Counted from the first letter of the stretch, positions 45,083 to 56,477 are shown. The stretch is DNA of 64,000 nucleotides from Thecaphora thlaspeos (GCA_900291925.1 UWYS01000012.1:620001-684000), one strand, 5' to 3'. Notes: generated by a model from the sequence alone, not told the origin. Numbers and translations are program-made.

Positions 45083-47102
45083 ATGCTGGTCCCGTCGCTC
45101 CTTCTTTCGCTGCCCCTCCTGGCAGCCGCCCTTCCCTCGTCCTCCACCCTCGCATCCCCGCTCTCCAAACGCCAAGATGCCACCGCTTCTTCGCCTTCCA
45201 GCGTCACCACGCTCAACTGCGGCATCCAGGATGGCTGAACCAACCTCGGCAACTCCAACGACACCATTGACCCCGCTTCCAACCCCACGGTGACCGTCCT
45301 CAACGGCACCTACGCTGGCGTCCGCCTCGATGCCATCAACGCCAACCACACCTTCTCCGGCTTCGGCGTCACACACGGCGCACAGCACCTCTTCCTCGGC
45401 ATGCCCCGTGCCCGTAAGGCCCGTCCGCTTCGCACGCGCGCAGCGCCTCGACGACAACGCCTGGAACGGTACGCGTAGCGCACAGAGCTACCCCAACGCA
45501 TGCTACGCCAATGGCGGCGACAACGACTACGTCGCACCCTACGTCACGTATCGCGGCGGCGAAGACTGCCTCACGCTCAACGTCGTCCGCCCCGCGAGCG
45601 TCGCAAAGGGCGACAAGCTCCCTGTGTTCGTCTGGATCCACGGCGGAGGCTTCAGGATGGGGTCCAGCGCCGATCGCGTGAGTCCACTCACTCTACCGCC
45701 TCTTTCCTGCTCGACGTGGCCAGCTCTGGATGCTGAACTCTGCTTTCTCTCGCACCGCACCTTACCGCTCCTCTAGCGCTACAATGAATCCTTCCTTGTG
45801 GACCAGGCGGTCGAGCTGGGCAAGCCCATGCTCTACGTCTCTCCCAACTACCGGACCGGCGCGCTCGACTTCCCGGTCGGCGACGTGGCCAAGGACAACA
45901 ACATGACCAACCTGGGCCTGTACGACCAACGCCTCGCCCTCCAATGGATTCACGAGAGCATTCGGGCGTTTGGCGGCGATCCGGACGAGATGACCATCGT
46001 CGGCGAGTCTGCCGGCGGCGCATCGATGCTTTTCCACAACACCGCCTTCCAGGGGCGCGACGATGGCCTGTTCAAGCAGTCCATCGTACAGAGCGGCTAC
46101 TACGCCACGCTGCCGCAATCGCAGGCGCTGACCGACCAGTACAACGCCTACCGGGCCAACTTCACCGGCGCGCTCGGATGCGGCCCGGACGACCTCGAAT
46201 GCCTGCGTGACTTGGCGCCCGACGACTTTGCCAACGTCTTTTCCCAGCCGGCTTTCAGCTACTCGTCTGCGCTGTGGGGGCCCCAGGTCGACGGCGATCT
46301 GGTCTCCAAGGACCTGCAGCGCTCCTTCCTCGACGGCGACTACGTCAAGGGTCGGAATATGATCCTCCACAACAACCTCAACGAGGGCCTGTCGTTTGGC
46401 GTCTACAGCCTCAACACGTCGTCGCAGATTGTCGGCGCCCTCGTCGCGTCCGACCGGCTCGGCCATTCGACGTTTGACAACGACACGGCGGCGCAGGATG
46501 CGATCCTCGCCGCCTATCCGGACGACGAGGGACGCTAGCCTCCTTTCCAGGCAGGAGACGGTCTGCTCTCACTCTCGGGGCGGATGTCGCGCCGCTCGTG
46601 CGCCATCTCTGGCGACATGATCATGGTCTCTCCTCGTCGCGAGGTTGCGCAGCTGCTGGCCTCGTCCTCGTCGTCAACCAACGGCTCGGGCGCCGGGAAT
46701 GTCTACGTCAGCCGCTTCGACCAGGCGCAGTACAACGGCACGATCGTCGGTGCAGCTCAGCACTTTGTCGAAGTTCCTTACGTCTTCCGCAACCCTCTCG
46801 CCACGCAGAACGCCCTCGGACCGAGGGAGCTCGACATCGACCTTGCCAACGATATGGCGTCCTACTGGATCTCGTCTGTCACTACGGGTGATCCGAACTC
46901 GCTGACGGGCAACGGGACAGAATGGCCCAAGTACACGCAGGAGAGCGGCTGGGAGAGCATCAGGTTCAAGAACAGCGCGACGGGCGAGAAGATCAAGACG
47001 GTCAAGGACACGTACAGGGAGGAGGGGACAAAGACGTTGAACGAGATCAGGGCGGGGATTTGGAAGGCTTCGGGAGGGCAGAGGAAGAGGGACGAGCTGT
47101 AG
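45083..47102 (+). pseudogene. Type-B carboxylesterase/lipase, apparently disabled
   Basis: Clear alpha/beta-hydrolase lipase family sequence. Signal peptide (LLLSLPLLAAALPS), a Kex2-like KR site, [58 protein letters not shown] (oxyanion hole), a normal intron at 45678-45776, NYRTGALDFP, the nucleophile elbow IVGESAGGASM, and a catalytic-His region AAQHFVEVPYVF. Three lesions break it: an in-frame TGA at 45236-45238, a frame change between 45401 and 45423 where the usual PYAQPPV segment is garbled, and an in-frame TAG at 46536-46538. No GT-AG intron I can see removes any of them. Both halves otherwise keep coding quality, so decay is recent or the assembly has errors. The open C-terminus ends QRKRDEL, like an ER-retention tail. 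Flanking genes are intact. Confidence 0.8.
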
Positions 47103-47573
47103 CGACGCCATCCGAGTCACACTCGGCCTCGCCATCGAGTCCGAGCTGCGAGCTTTGCTAGATGCATGCGCCTGGCAACGGGAGAATGAAACGGAATCGC
47201 CCACGAAAGGGCCAACGTCGCTTGGTGGCGTCTAGGTGCCTTGATTCTAACGAAGTGTGTTTGCACTGTCTCTTGTGGGTCAGAGGGGCGTGGTCGGGAG
47301 AGTGCGCCTGGGCCACGTGTTGCCGCACGAGAAGGCGCGTCGCTGACTGGAGACTTTCTTGAGTGCGAAAGAGTCTCGAGTGGCCTTTGCCTGGCGCGCG
47401 TGCGTGCGGGGCGGGTCGCGTCTGCTCTGTGCATGCGGGCAGGCGCGGCGGCGAAATGTGTGTTTGTTGGCCGCCTCGACATCGACACCCTCCTCCCACC
47501 ACCACCACCACCACCACCACCACCACCACCGACACCGACACCGACACCGACACCAACACCGCCCATCGCCACG
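47103..47573. other. Esterase 3' flank and DUO1 promoter
   Basis: Ends in a (CCA)n run at 47496-47530 and GACACC repeats at 47531-47560, only 14-80 bp before the DUO1 start, so they are probably in its leader. Confidence 0.6.
47496..47560. repeat. (CCA)n plus (GACACC)n microsatellite
   Basis: About twelve CCA units followed by about five GACACC-like units immediately upstream of the DUO1 ATG. Confidence 0.85.
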
Positions 47574-49156
47574 ATGCCATCCACCCCACAAACACCACCC
47601 TCTCGCACGCGCGGCGTCGGTGCGTCCTCACCAGGTCTCCACCTCGATACTTCCCTCTCACCGGGCGGTTTACTCGATACGTCGATGCAAGACCTCCACC
47701 TCGCCGATACTCCCCTCACATCGCGCACCCACACCACACGCGACGCCGCCACCACCTCCAGACCCAGTTGGGCCTCAGCTGCGGTCTTGGACTCTGATGC
47801 CAGCGCAAAGGCTCGCGGCAAGATGAGGTTCCTACAGGATGTAGATGAGCACCGAGAGGCAAACAAGCGAGCGTCAGTCGCAGCAGCAGCAGGCGCAAGG
47901 AGGGATAGACCCAGGTTTAGCTTGTTTGCCAAATCGGGCGTCCCTACTGCGCTAACTGCTCCACTCAGGACGAGGAAGAGCGAGGGTGCAGCTGGAGTGC
48001 AGGACGACGACGACGACGAGGAGCTGGACATCCAGCCTGTTAAGGATGAGGCGGAGGGAGAGGGCGAGGAACAGTCGACCGACACCGGCGTCAATGACCA
48101 CGACCAAGAAGACGACGACGAGGCGGGGGGAGAGGACGGGGACGACACGTTTCTCCGTGACGCCATCCTTGGCAAACGCTCCACGCACGACTCCACCACC
48201 GACCCCTCCCACCACCCACCAGGTGGCAGTGGCGACGCACCGAGCAAAGCCGCATCGAGCACCAACAAAGACACGACCGACTCCATCTCTCGCCAGCTGC
48301 ATGAGATCAAACGGCTCAACTCGGTCTTCACCGCTTACGAAACCATGCTGCGCGGCTCGGCATCGCAGATTTCCTCCTTCTCCCACCGTCTGGCGGAGAC
48401 GGACGACCTGTTGAACGTCTACATCGACATGCTGCGCAACAACGAGAGGGCGCAGCAGCTTTTGCACGATAGAGGGTGGAAGGGAACGACGGGCGACGAG
48501 GAGGAGGTTCACAGGCTGGAGATGGAGCTGAGGGAGAGGGAGACGAGAAGGGTCAAGGAGGAGGAGAGGGAGAGGGAAGAGAGGAAGAAGAGGGAGGAGG
48601 AGGAGCAGAGGAGGAGGGAGGCGGAGGAGCAAAGAAAGAAGGAGGTACTGAGATTGACGGCCGAGGGAGGCGGGACAAGAGGCGGGAGGGGGAGAGGCGC
48701 ATCGACGAGAGGCACGAGCGCGGCCACGACGAGGGGAGGGACAGCGAGGGGTGCATCGTCGCTGACGGCCACGATGAGGGGAAGAGGTACAGGTACGTCT
48801 CGACTTTCGACGCCGTTTATATTTCTCGCTCGAGCGATCCTACTGACCGACGTGCATGCTCTCGCCACCTCCTCGCTGCTCGCCTGTCCTGTACCACAGC
48901 ACGCGGCTCACCGAGCTCTAGCACATCAACACGCACCGTCTCCTCTTCCTCTCGCGGGGGCACCTCTGCATGCGCATCGAGCGGCCTCGGTCGTGGTCGT
49001 CCCTCGTCCTCATCCACCGGCACCACGGCACCGGCACTACGTACGACATCATCTACGGGCATCCGCACCGCTTCCTCTGCTATCCCCACACGAGCGAGCG
49101 CAGGGTTGGGCGGTCAATATGCAAACGTCAAGAGTTCAGGCTACGGTCCTAGATGA
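47574..49156 (+). CDS. DUO1: DASH/Dam1 complex subunit DUO1
   Basis: Predicted 491-aa kinetochore protein of the DASH ring, which couples spindle microtubules to chromosomes. Exons 47574-48792 and 48900-49156; GTACGT donor, TACTGAC branch, CACAG acceptor; the phase-1 junction rebuilds Ala. The Duo1 core is EIKRLNSVFTAYETMLRGS, ISSFSHRLAETDDLLNVYIDMLRNNERAQQLL and WKGTTGDEEE. It is preceded by a Ser/Thr-rich N-terminus with possible CDK-type TP sites and an acidic linker. A Glu/Arg coiled coil and an RGG-like tail follow (GGRGRGAS; TRGGTARG), ending LGGQYANVKSSGYGPR. Yeast Duo1 is 247 aa; the extra length is low complexity. Confidence 0.9.
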
Positions 49157-49420
49157 GTCGCTACTGCGCCGTTCAAGGGAGAGGAGAGGGGACATCGTAT
49201 CGATGCGATCTAGAGCACGGAAATAGAAACGATGATGTATTTTCCCAAGAATGTTGTACTACAATGGTGTGTGTACGGTGGTGGTGGTGATACATATGCT
49301 ACAGAGATAGAGCAAAGGGAGATCCTGTACTCTGGGAAGGCGTAAAACGGAGCGTGGCTGAAAAGAAGCATGAGAAGAGAGGATCGATGGACGGACGGAC
49401 GGAGGGGACCTAGGACCAGC

Positions 49421-49892
49421 CTAGACGTCATCCAACCAAGTCTTGTAATAAGGATTGGTAAAGAAGCCTTTCGCCTTTTTACAAGCCTATCCGTTGCGGG
49501 GATGGAGAGGTGAGAAGGTCAGTTGATGCCATCTCACAGCCTCATTGAAGGAAGAAGGGTAAAGGGGAGGGGAGGGGGAAACGTACGAGTTCGAAATTGA
49601 TTTGAGCCAGTCTCGTGTCCTCCTCTGCTACAGCAGGATACGTCCAACAAGTTTGCATGTTGAATGGGAATTTATCGCTATATTGCTGTGCATCTAGATC
49701 GCCTTCTGGTAGTGTCTTTGTCTCGTCACACCAGAATGAACTGGTTTCCTTGGTGTTGGGTAGACGTCGTTTTCGATGTTGTTTCGAAGAGAGAGACGAG
49801 GAGGAAGAGGGGGCAGAGATGGCAAGACACGAACTGTCACATACCCCGATCTCTTGTCGAGATGTGAAGTCGAGAAGTGGTGTGTAGAACAT
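49421..49892 (-). CDS. Small unrecognised gene, exon structure uncertain
   Basis: Coding-like sequence on the minus strand. The ATG at 49892 (A-rich context) gives MFYTPLLDFTSRQEIG. At 49845 an open frame continues, but a GTATGT donor lies there and the next stretch is CT-rich, so an intron ending at 49749 or 49686 is likely. The following exon reads QYSDKFPFNMQTCWTYPAVAEEDTRLAQINFEL to 49587, then a GTACGT...ATAG intron (49586-49487) and a last exon 49486-49421 (ACKKAKGFFTNPYYKTWLDDV, stop). Predicted length is about 90 to 123 aa depending on the first intron. I do not recognise the family. The two well-defined downstream exons and proper phase make a real gene likely. Confidence 0.5.
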
Positions 49893-51149
49893 TTTTTGAC
49901 CTGAACATCGATCGGATGGTTTGGTGGATGAGGAGGAAGAGGAGGAGGAGGAGGAGGTGGTGGTGGTGGAGAGGGTGAAGGTGAAGAGGAGTGGAAGGAT
50001 GAGTAGTGGTGCGAAGGGTGAGATCACGGTGTGATCCTTTGCTTGGATGCGGTGTTGAGGAGGAGAGAGAGAACAAGGTGGATAGAGAAAGCTACGACGT
50101 ACACGAAGAAAAAGAGGGCAGACACCTAAGTACTGTATATATATCTATATCGACGTTCGAACGTGGATGAGAGGTGTGCAGTGTTTCCAAAGATAGATGC
50201 AACTCTACCCCTGCTGCCCCGGTCATTGACACCGGGCAAGCCATCGCAGAGGGGCTCGAGACCTGGCGAAAGCCGCCATGCTCTCCCGGTGCGGTGCAGG
50301 AGTGCAACGCCGATGCTCTACATAGCATGTGGTCGCCGAGACGCCAGACACATGTGGATGCCAACTCTGCGCTGGAATTGGATCGAGCTTCGGCCTTTTC
50401 GTTGACGCTTCAGATGTTGGTGTCTATGTACTGTAGTTCAAACATTATCGCACAAGGGTTGTTTCCGCTTGTAAGTAAGTACTTGAATCGAAGTGTCGGA
50501 TGGATTCAAGGTGTCGGTGGTGCCGCCCCTTGTTCGGCCAGGAAAGGATGCGATAGTTGTCCTCTATTGTACTATAACTACTGTACTATAACTACTGTAC
50601 TATAACTACTGTACTATAACTACTGTACTATAACTACTGTACTATAACTATTGTACTATAACTATTGTACTATAACTACTGTACTAGCGCCACCGCTCGA
50701 ATCCCTTGCGGCGGCAGACGCTTCCAAGTTTAGAGAGACAGCGAGCGGGGGGAAAGAGGAAGAGAGAGATTGCACATTAACTAGATGACCGCGCGTCCCT
50801 CTGTCCAGCATGGTCCCCAACACCATCACAGAAGCAGTCCCTGCCAACAGCATCGTACGTACAGTACAGTGCAGTCTCAGCCTTACTGGCACAGGGACGA
50901 ATGTGAGCCACACTCGCGAGACAAGCGGCAACGAGGGTCAACGAGCAACGAGCAACGGGATGACACCTTCTCTCTCTCGCACGGCTGGCCGTCAGCTCAG
51001 GTCGCGGCGAGAGAGGTGCGCACAGACCTCCACCCCCACCGCTTCCCGTCCCCCGTCTTTCTTCCACACACCACCATTGCACTCTCGCACTCTTCTTCCT
51101 GCCTGGCACGCTGCAACCCGTCCTCAACACTGCTTGCCCCTCGACGATC
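49893..51149. other. Spacer with 14-bp minisatellite
   Basis: Divergent flank between the small minus-strand gene and the DUF1749 hydrolase gene. A TATATATA stretch lies near 50135-50145. An eight-unit minisatellite occupies 50568-50679. No gene seen. Confidence 0.55.
50568..50687. repeat. 14-bp AT-rich minisatellite, eight units
   Basis: Eight tandem copies of TGTACTATAACTAC (units 6 and 7 end in T) plus a partial ninth, notably AT-rich against the GC-rich surroundings. Confidence 0.95.
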
Positions 51150-52244
51150 ATGCTCAATCCCTCCCCCTCCTCCTCGTCCTCCTCGACCTTCCCACCGGGC
51201 ATCCCTGGTGTCCTCTCGCTCTACCAATCCACGCCCACCACACTGAGCTACCACGACAGCGACCCCTCTCTCCCACACACGCTCGTCTTCCTCCCCGGTC
51301 TGACCGATACGCTGTGTTCCCTTCCGTACCTCTCTCTTCTCTACCGCATGCTGCACCTCCATCGTTTCTCGCTTGTCCAGCCGCTTCTCACCTCCAACAT
51401 GTCCGGCTGGGGTACGTGTACGCTCGAGGGAGACGCACACGAACTCGCATCCTGCATCTCCCATCTCCGCAGCACCTCGCACAAGAGAGACGGCAAGGTC
51501 ATCATCATGGGTCATTCCACCGGCTGCCAGGACGTGCTTACCTACTTGCTCAGTCGAGAGAGGACAGGGGGAGAAAGGACAAAGGTACAAGCGGCGATAT
51601 TACAGGCCCCCGTCAGCGATAGGGAGGATTACGAGTGGAGATACAGTCACATGTCCAAGGAGCACCAGGCGCAAGAGGATATCAAGATGCAAAAGGCCAG
51701 AGAGTTGGTGAGACAGGCTAGGGGAGGCGAGGTGTTACCTCGTCTCTCGACTTCGTCTGCGAACGATGAGCTTGTACTACCACCTACCGACCCTTCCTCC
51801 TCGACGCCAACGACAAGTCAAGGTAGCGGCAATTCCCAAGTCACCCTCTCTCCCGCCTTTACCGCATACCGCTATACATCCCTCTACGATGTGGGGGGAG
51901 ACGATGATTTCTTCTCTTCTTCTCTGTCGAACGACGACATCACCTCTACCACACAGCATAAGAGATCGATGGGGAAAGCACTGAAGAACCTCATCCATGC
52001 TAACGATACGTCCAGCATGTTGGCAATCATGTCTGCCGAAGACGAGTACGTTCATCCGCCCGTCGACAGAGAGGCGATCGTCAAGAGGTGGAACGACCTG
52101 CTCGGCGACGTACCTGCTCAAGCGGCGTCGGATCGCGTCTTTGAGGCAGTCATCCTGCAGGGCGCGAATCATAAGGTCGACAGCGTGACGGCGCAGAAGC
52201 GCTTGGTAGAGATGGTAGAACGCATGGTCAAAAGGCTGCTGTAG
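51150..52244 (+). CDS. DUF1749 alpha/beta hydrolase (UPF0613/SidJ-like)
   Basis: Single-exon 364-aa protein. Landmarks: HTLVFLPGLTDTL (oxyanion-side strand), RFSLVQPLLTSNMSGWGTCTLEGDAHEL, the nucleophile elbow IIMGHSTGCQDVL (Ser in GHSTG), ILQAPVSDREDYEW, SMLAIMSAEDEYV (candidate acid) and GANHKVD (candidate His). This motif series is that of fungal DUF1749 proteins, which include the fusarinine esterase SidJ of Aspergillus. Substrate here is unknown and I see no siderophore genes nearby. A Ser/Thr-rich insertion lies around residues 205-240. No signal peptide, so probably cytosolic. Confidence 0.88.
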   Translation: MLNPSPSSSSSSTFPPGIPGVLSLYQSTPTTLSYHDSDPSLPHTLVFLPGLTDTLCSLPYLSLLYRMLHLHRFSLVQPLLTSNMSGWGTCTLEGDAHELASCISHLRSTSHKRDGKVIIMGHSTGCQDVLTYLLSRERTGGERTKVQAAILQAPVSDREDYEWRYSHMSKEHQAQEDIKMQKARELVRQARGGEVLPRLSTSSANDELVLPPTDPSSSTPTTSQGSGNSQVTLSPAFTAYRYTSLYDVGGDDDFFSSSLSNDDITSTTQHKRSMGKALKNLIHANDTSSMLAIMSAEDEYVHPPVDREAIVKRWNDLLGDVPAQAASDRVFEAVILQGANHKVDSVTAQKRLVEMVERMVKRLL

Positions 52245-52553
52245 TCCACCGCGACGATGGCGGAATGCGGAATGCGAGAACACTGGCGACTGTCATTCGC
52301 GACCATGACACGTCCGAGACACGTCCGAGTGCATAGCATCTTAGCGTAACGACGCCCTGCCCCAGCGCACATCCATCTTCTGGTCACTTTTAAAACCATC
52401 CTACCGTACCTCGTCTTCACTACCATCATCTCTCGATGTACTCTCTACCTCATCACGACCGTCGTCAAAGTCCAGTCACGAACGGACAATGTATATCGAA
52501 TTCATCCCTCCCTCTCTCCCTGCAGACGGACGTCTGCTGACAAGCGACAGCAT
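52245..52553. other. Tail-to-tail spacer, DUF1749 gene and OST5
   Basis: Two 3' flanks; no pattern of note. Confidence 0.5.
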
Positions 52554-53227
52554 CTACACGTATACTCCAACGGCATTAAAGAGCGCCACTGTGCCGAAAC
52601 CCACCTCGAGACTAGCCAGGGCGGCAACGATGATCTCCTTGGCGGTCAAAGAGCGTTTCGGTAGTCTGTTCGTTGGCATGCGGTTGGGGTCGTAGAGGAG
52701 ATTGTGCAGTAGGTGAAAGGGTAGGCAAGAGGAAGAATCTAAGACGTCAATTTTGGGAGCGAACAAGGCCCGTCGCAGCAGGAACGGCATGAAAAGGATC
52801 CCGAGGAGGAGGATTCTGAAGCATGGTCTCTCTCTCTTGATATCCCGACAAGTGTCGACGAAATGGAGAACGTCCATGTCTAACGACGTAGCATCCTCCG
52901 AAACTGTTGGTCGTCCTCCAATCGACCATGGATCCATCTCCCCCCAAGGAAGAACAGACAGACACACGTCCAAGCTACGCCATCGACTCACGTGGTAAAG
53001 TAGAAAGCAGATAAGAACGCAGAAGCCAGTAGGACAAAGGCGATATAAGGCAGTGATGTCACGGGAATGATGGGGACAAAGGAGCGTGAGTTGACGTGGA
53101 GAGCCTACGTGTTGATGCATCGGAAGAAGACCCACCGTCGGTCAGCAAGAATCGATCAGAGCGAGGTCAGACGGGGGTGAGAGGGGGAACATACCGCCAG
53201 CTCTTCGTATGGTCTTGACTGGACCAT
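52554..53227 (-). CDS. OST5: Oligosaccharyltransferase subunit OST5 (TMEM258)
   Basis: 85-aa ER membrane protein, a small subunit of the complex that transfers the N-glycan to asparagine. Exons on the minus strand: 53227-53195, 53104-52992 and 52665-52554. Spliced, it starts VQSRPYEELA and has two helices, SLPYIAFVLLASAFLSAFYF and IIVAALASLEVGFGTVALF, separated by TTLPKRSLTAKE. It ends AVGVYV, the family's GVYV C-terminus. Length matches yeast Ost5 (86 aa). The second intron (326 nt) is the longest in the window and carries an open frame in register with exon 3. That frame is disconnected from exon 2 by an immediate TGA if the intron is retained. Confidence 0.9.
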
Positions 53228-53763
53228 GGTTGTTGCGAGTAGTCTTGCTCGACCTTATCGTTGAGTTATGCCCGTCTGGAAGGAGAAGCGCGATGTGATG
53301 ATGTTACACCTCAAGATTGTGGAAGCGTGGTGGATGATGGAGTGTCGCGAGAAGGGAGAGTTCCTCTTTCCGCCCCGCGCCAGCTGGCAGTAAGGTAACA
53401 ACTTTAGCAACTTGGTCCATACATCTCACTTTGCCGCTTCTCCTTTCATCCCGATTTTCGTCCTTGACCCCCGATCTATTGAATTTCCTGGACCCTTTCC
53501 TTCCCTTGTGTCTCCACGTAAGGATATATCGGACAAAGGTCAAACGCCATCTTACTTCCTTGACAATGAACCACTCGCATTGCCACCTCAGAAAAGGTGG
53601 TGCTATCTACCTTTCGAATAAACGAACGCTATCAAGGTACGATCGACATCGGACAAAAAGTCAAGAGGTACCTCCCGATCCAAAGGCATACATACCCCTT
53701 TCCCCCCCTCCTCCCGCTCTCACGGACGGGTCGGGATCACTTCCCTTTGTTGTTCTTCTTCTC
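53228..53763. other. OST5 5' flank and MAM3 3' flank
   Basis: No gene or repeat recognised; a chance open frame near 53431 is antisense read-through into the MAM3 tail. Confidence 0.5.
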
Positions 53764-55739
53764 TTAACCCAGCAGAAGAGGTTTCCTTTCCCCCTCTTCC
53801 TCTCGCTCTCGCTCTCCCTCGCCCTCTTGATCCGCCTTATCCTCCGCCGAGGGGACTTCACTGATATCCTCGATATGCACCACCCTGATCTGTCTCCCTT
53901 CCACCTCTACAATGAACGGTTCTGTCCCTGCCAACGCCTCACCATACGTCGAGCGCGATGCCAACGAACTCGTCGATTCCCTCCTCAAAGGCATCGTGTT
54001 CGTCCTGCTCAGCCCTCTGGGCGATCCTGGCGTAGTGCTGGGACCGTTGGCGGGGTGCTTGATCGACACTTTGTCGACCGCTCGGATGTCAGGTTGCGTA
54101 CCGTAGCGAGCTTGAGAGGTGAGGGTGTTGCCTTGGTTCGGCAGGGAACTGGAACCGCCGTTGCTGTTGTTGTTCTTGTTGTTGTTGGTGGTGGTGGAAG
54201 AAGGGGTGGGTCCGCCGTCGGCTTTGGACAGGGTGCCGTACGAGGAACGCAGCGGGGTGCGCATGGGTCCGCCCAGCTTGCGACGACGCTCGATGATGCC
54301 ACGGATCAGGGGTTGCCAAGCTGGCTGTTCGGCCTGCGGACGGGGCTGGCGGACGACTTTGATCTTATTGTGGACTGATGGGCGGGGCGGCAGAAACGAC
54401 GGGCAAGGGATGGCGTAAGAAGGGTCAGCGCGCTGAGCCAAGGCGACAAAGCGATGGATGACATAGAGAAGGCGGGGCAGAGGGGCAGGGAACGCCGATA
54501 CTCACCATCGACAAAGACGTCGGTCTCGTCGACAATCTCCTCTCCGATCATTTCCTCAATGACGTCTTCGAGCGTGACGACGCCCATGGCGCCCCTGCTC
54601 TCTCCCGGGTGGCGCGAGACGAGGATCATGTGGCTCCTCCCCTGCTGGAAGTAGTTGAGGCAGTCGAGCAGCGTGAGCTCCGGGCTGGCCTCGGGGAGCG
54701 GCGTCAGGTGGAAGCTCGAGACGGGCTGGGCGTCCTCGGGGTCGTACTGGATCAGGTTCTTGACGAGAAGCATGCCAACGATGGCGTCGGGCTTGCTCGG
54801 CTCGTGGACGGGGACGCGTGAGTAGCCGGATCGGACGAGCTTGGCGACGCCCGCCTCGTCGAGCACGGTGTCGCTGGACATGATGTAGACATCGTCGATG
54901 GGCGTCATGACGTCCTTGACCGTCTTGTCGTTGAGGTCGAGGACGGCGCGGATGATGGTGACCTCGTCCTCGTTGAGGTTCTCGGTGCCGACCTGCTGGT
55001 GAAGCGAGACGAACGTCTTGAGCTCGGCTTTGCGGTAGGTGGTGCCGTGCTCCTCGCCGAGGCACCAGTCGAGCAGCTTGGCGGTGGGCCACGCGATGGG
55101 CGCCATGATGAACATGGTCAGGTGGACCATGGGCGCGCAAAAGGCGCCGATGGCCAAGCCGTGCCTGGCGCAGATGCTCTGCGGGACGATTTCGCCAAAG
55201 ATGACGATGAGGAGCGTCGACGAGAGGACGGCGGCGACGCCTCCGCCAAAGTCGGCGAGAAAGATGGGGAGCGTCTCGTTGACGATGACGTTGCCGAGGA
55301 GAAGGACGACGAGGACCCAGTGCCTTCCCTTTTCGAGGAGCTTCATGACCTTGAGGGCGTGTCTGCGCTCCTTTTCGCTGCCCGAGGTGGAGAGGACCTG
55401 GAGGTTGACCATGTCGAGACCCATGAGGCCGAGGGTGAGACCAGCAAAGATGCCGCCGAGGACGACGAGCGCGGCGATGGTGAGGATGTCGATGGTGAGC
55501 TTGACGGGATCGTCGGTCTTTGGCGCATCATCGCCGCCGCCATGGCCCGTTGTGCCCAGGGCGGGGTCGTCGGTCTGGGAGAGGAAAAGGCCTGTGGGAA
55601 GGGCGAGTGCAGAAGCGATGAGGTAGACGAGCGCGGTGGCAGTGATGAGGAGGAGCTTGATGATGGGCTGCGCGTGTATCTGGAGGGTAGATGAGGCGGC
55701 GGGGCGGTGTGCGGCCGTGGCAAGGCGGAGCGAAGACAT
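53764..55739 (-). CDS. MAM3: MAM3/CNNM-type DUF21-CBS membrane protein
   Basis: Predicted 614-aa protein. Exons 55739-54506 and 54374-53764; GTGAGT donor, CAG acceptor, junction FVDVHNKIKVV. After a signal-like hydrophobic start, the DUF21/CNNM domain contains LTIDILTIAALVVLGGIFAGLTLGLMGLD, LLLGNVIVNETLPIFL and IFGEIVPQSICARHGL. A CBS pair follows (VMTPIDDVYIMSSDT; YSRVPVHEP; VVTLEDVIEEMIGEEIVDETD). CNNM/Mam3 proteins affect Mg2+ and Mn2+ homeostasis, in yeast at the vacuolar membrane. The C-terminal tail has an Asn/Ser run and an acidic end KPLLLG. The frame is open to 56087, but the upstream part is promoter sequence, so the ATG at 55739 is chosen. Confidence 0.9.
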
Positions 55740-56477
55740 GGCTGCTGCGGCGGCGGGGGCGGGGGCGGGGGCAGGTAGCGGTGGAACGCGACGAACGCGA
55801 CGGCGACAAGGTGAGATGAGGAGAGTGTGGAAGGGCAGCCAGAGGGCCCGGCCTGGCGCCGTAAGCTTAAGCTTAAGCTTGGGCGAGGGCGAGGGCTGAA
55901 TCTTAACGCAATCGCTCGTCACGCCGCCGCCGACGAGCTGCACCGCTCCTGACGTTGTCCCGGCGTTCGAGACCTGCCAAGCTAAGTACATAAAAGGCGT
56001 CGTGTCAGGCAAGGTTGAGCAAGAGCATCTTTCGGCATGCGCATCGGCGCGGATGAAGCGACGCAGCACGTTTGCAATCGGGCGCACGTCGAAATTCGTT
56101 CGTCCTTTCCGTCATCACACCTGCCTGCCTGCCTGCCGGCCCTCGTCCTCCCTCTCTCACCTGCCCGAGCTCAGCATCGCAGCCAAAGCGCCAGGCTCGT
56201 CGTTGCCACCAAGCAATGAATGCAACCAGAGAGCATCGTCATCCGCCCATGCGGTGACTACAGGCGTCCGCCGAATACGGGGGCCACATTCTATTATTTA
56301 TATATATGAATCCAGGCAGCTGAATCCAAGTTTACACCGTTCCCATGGCAACGACGAAACGACGACGACGACGACGCCGTCGGCCTCCTCGTGTGTCACC
56401 GAGCGACCAACTGCTAGGCTGTTACTGCGCCACTTCAACCGGCCTCGCATGTGGCCGCGCCGGCGCACGCCCGCCAA
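55740..56477. other. MAM3 5' flank and CPR 3' flank
   Basis: Contains three tandem AAGCTT hexamers at 55863-55880 about 125 bp before the MAM3 start, and a TTTATATATATG stretch near 56297-56308. No gene. Confidence 0.55.

Noticed and set aside
49542..50027. Possible small secreted cysteine-rich protein with signal peptide, polyserine and a basic cleavage site
   Set aside because: The frame begins at GTG, not ATG, and no ATG lies upstream in frame. The hydrophobic and polyserine parts are CT-rich leader or intron sequence. The real start is more likely the ATG at 49892, which has no signal peptide.
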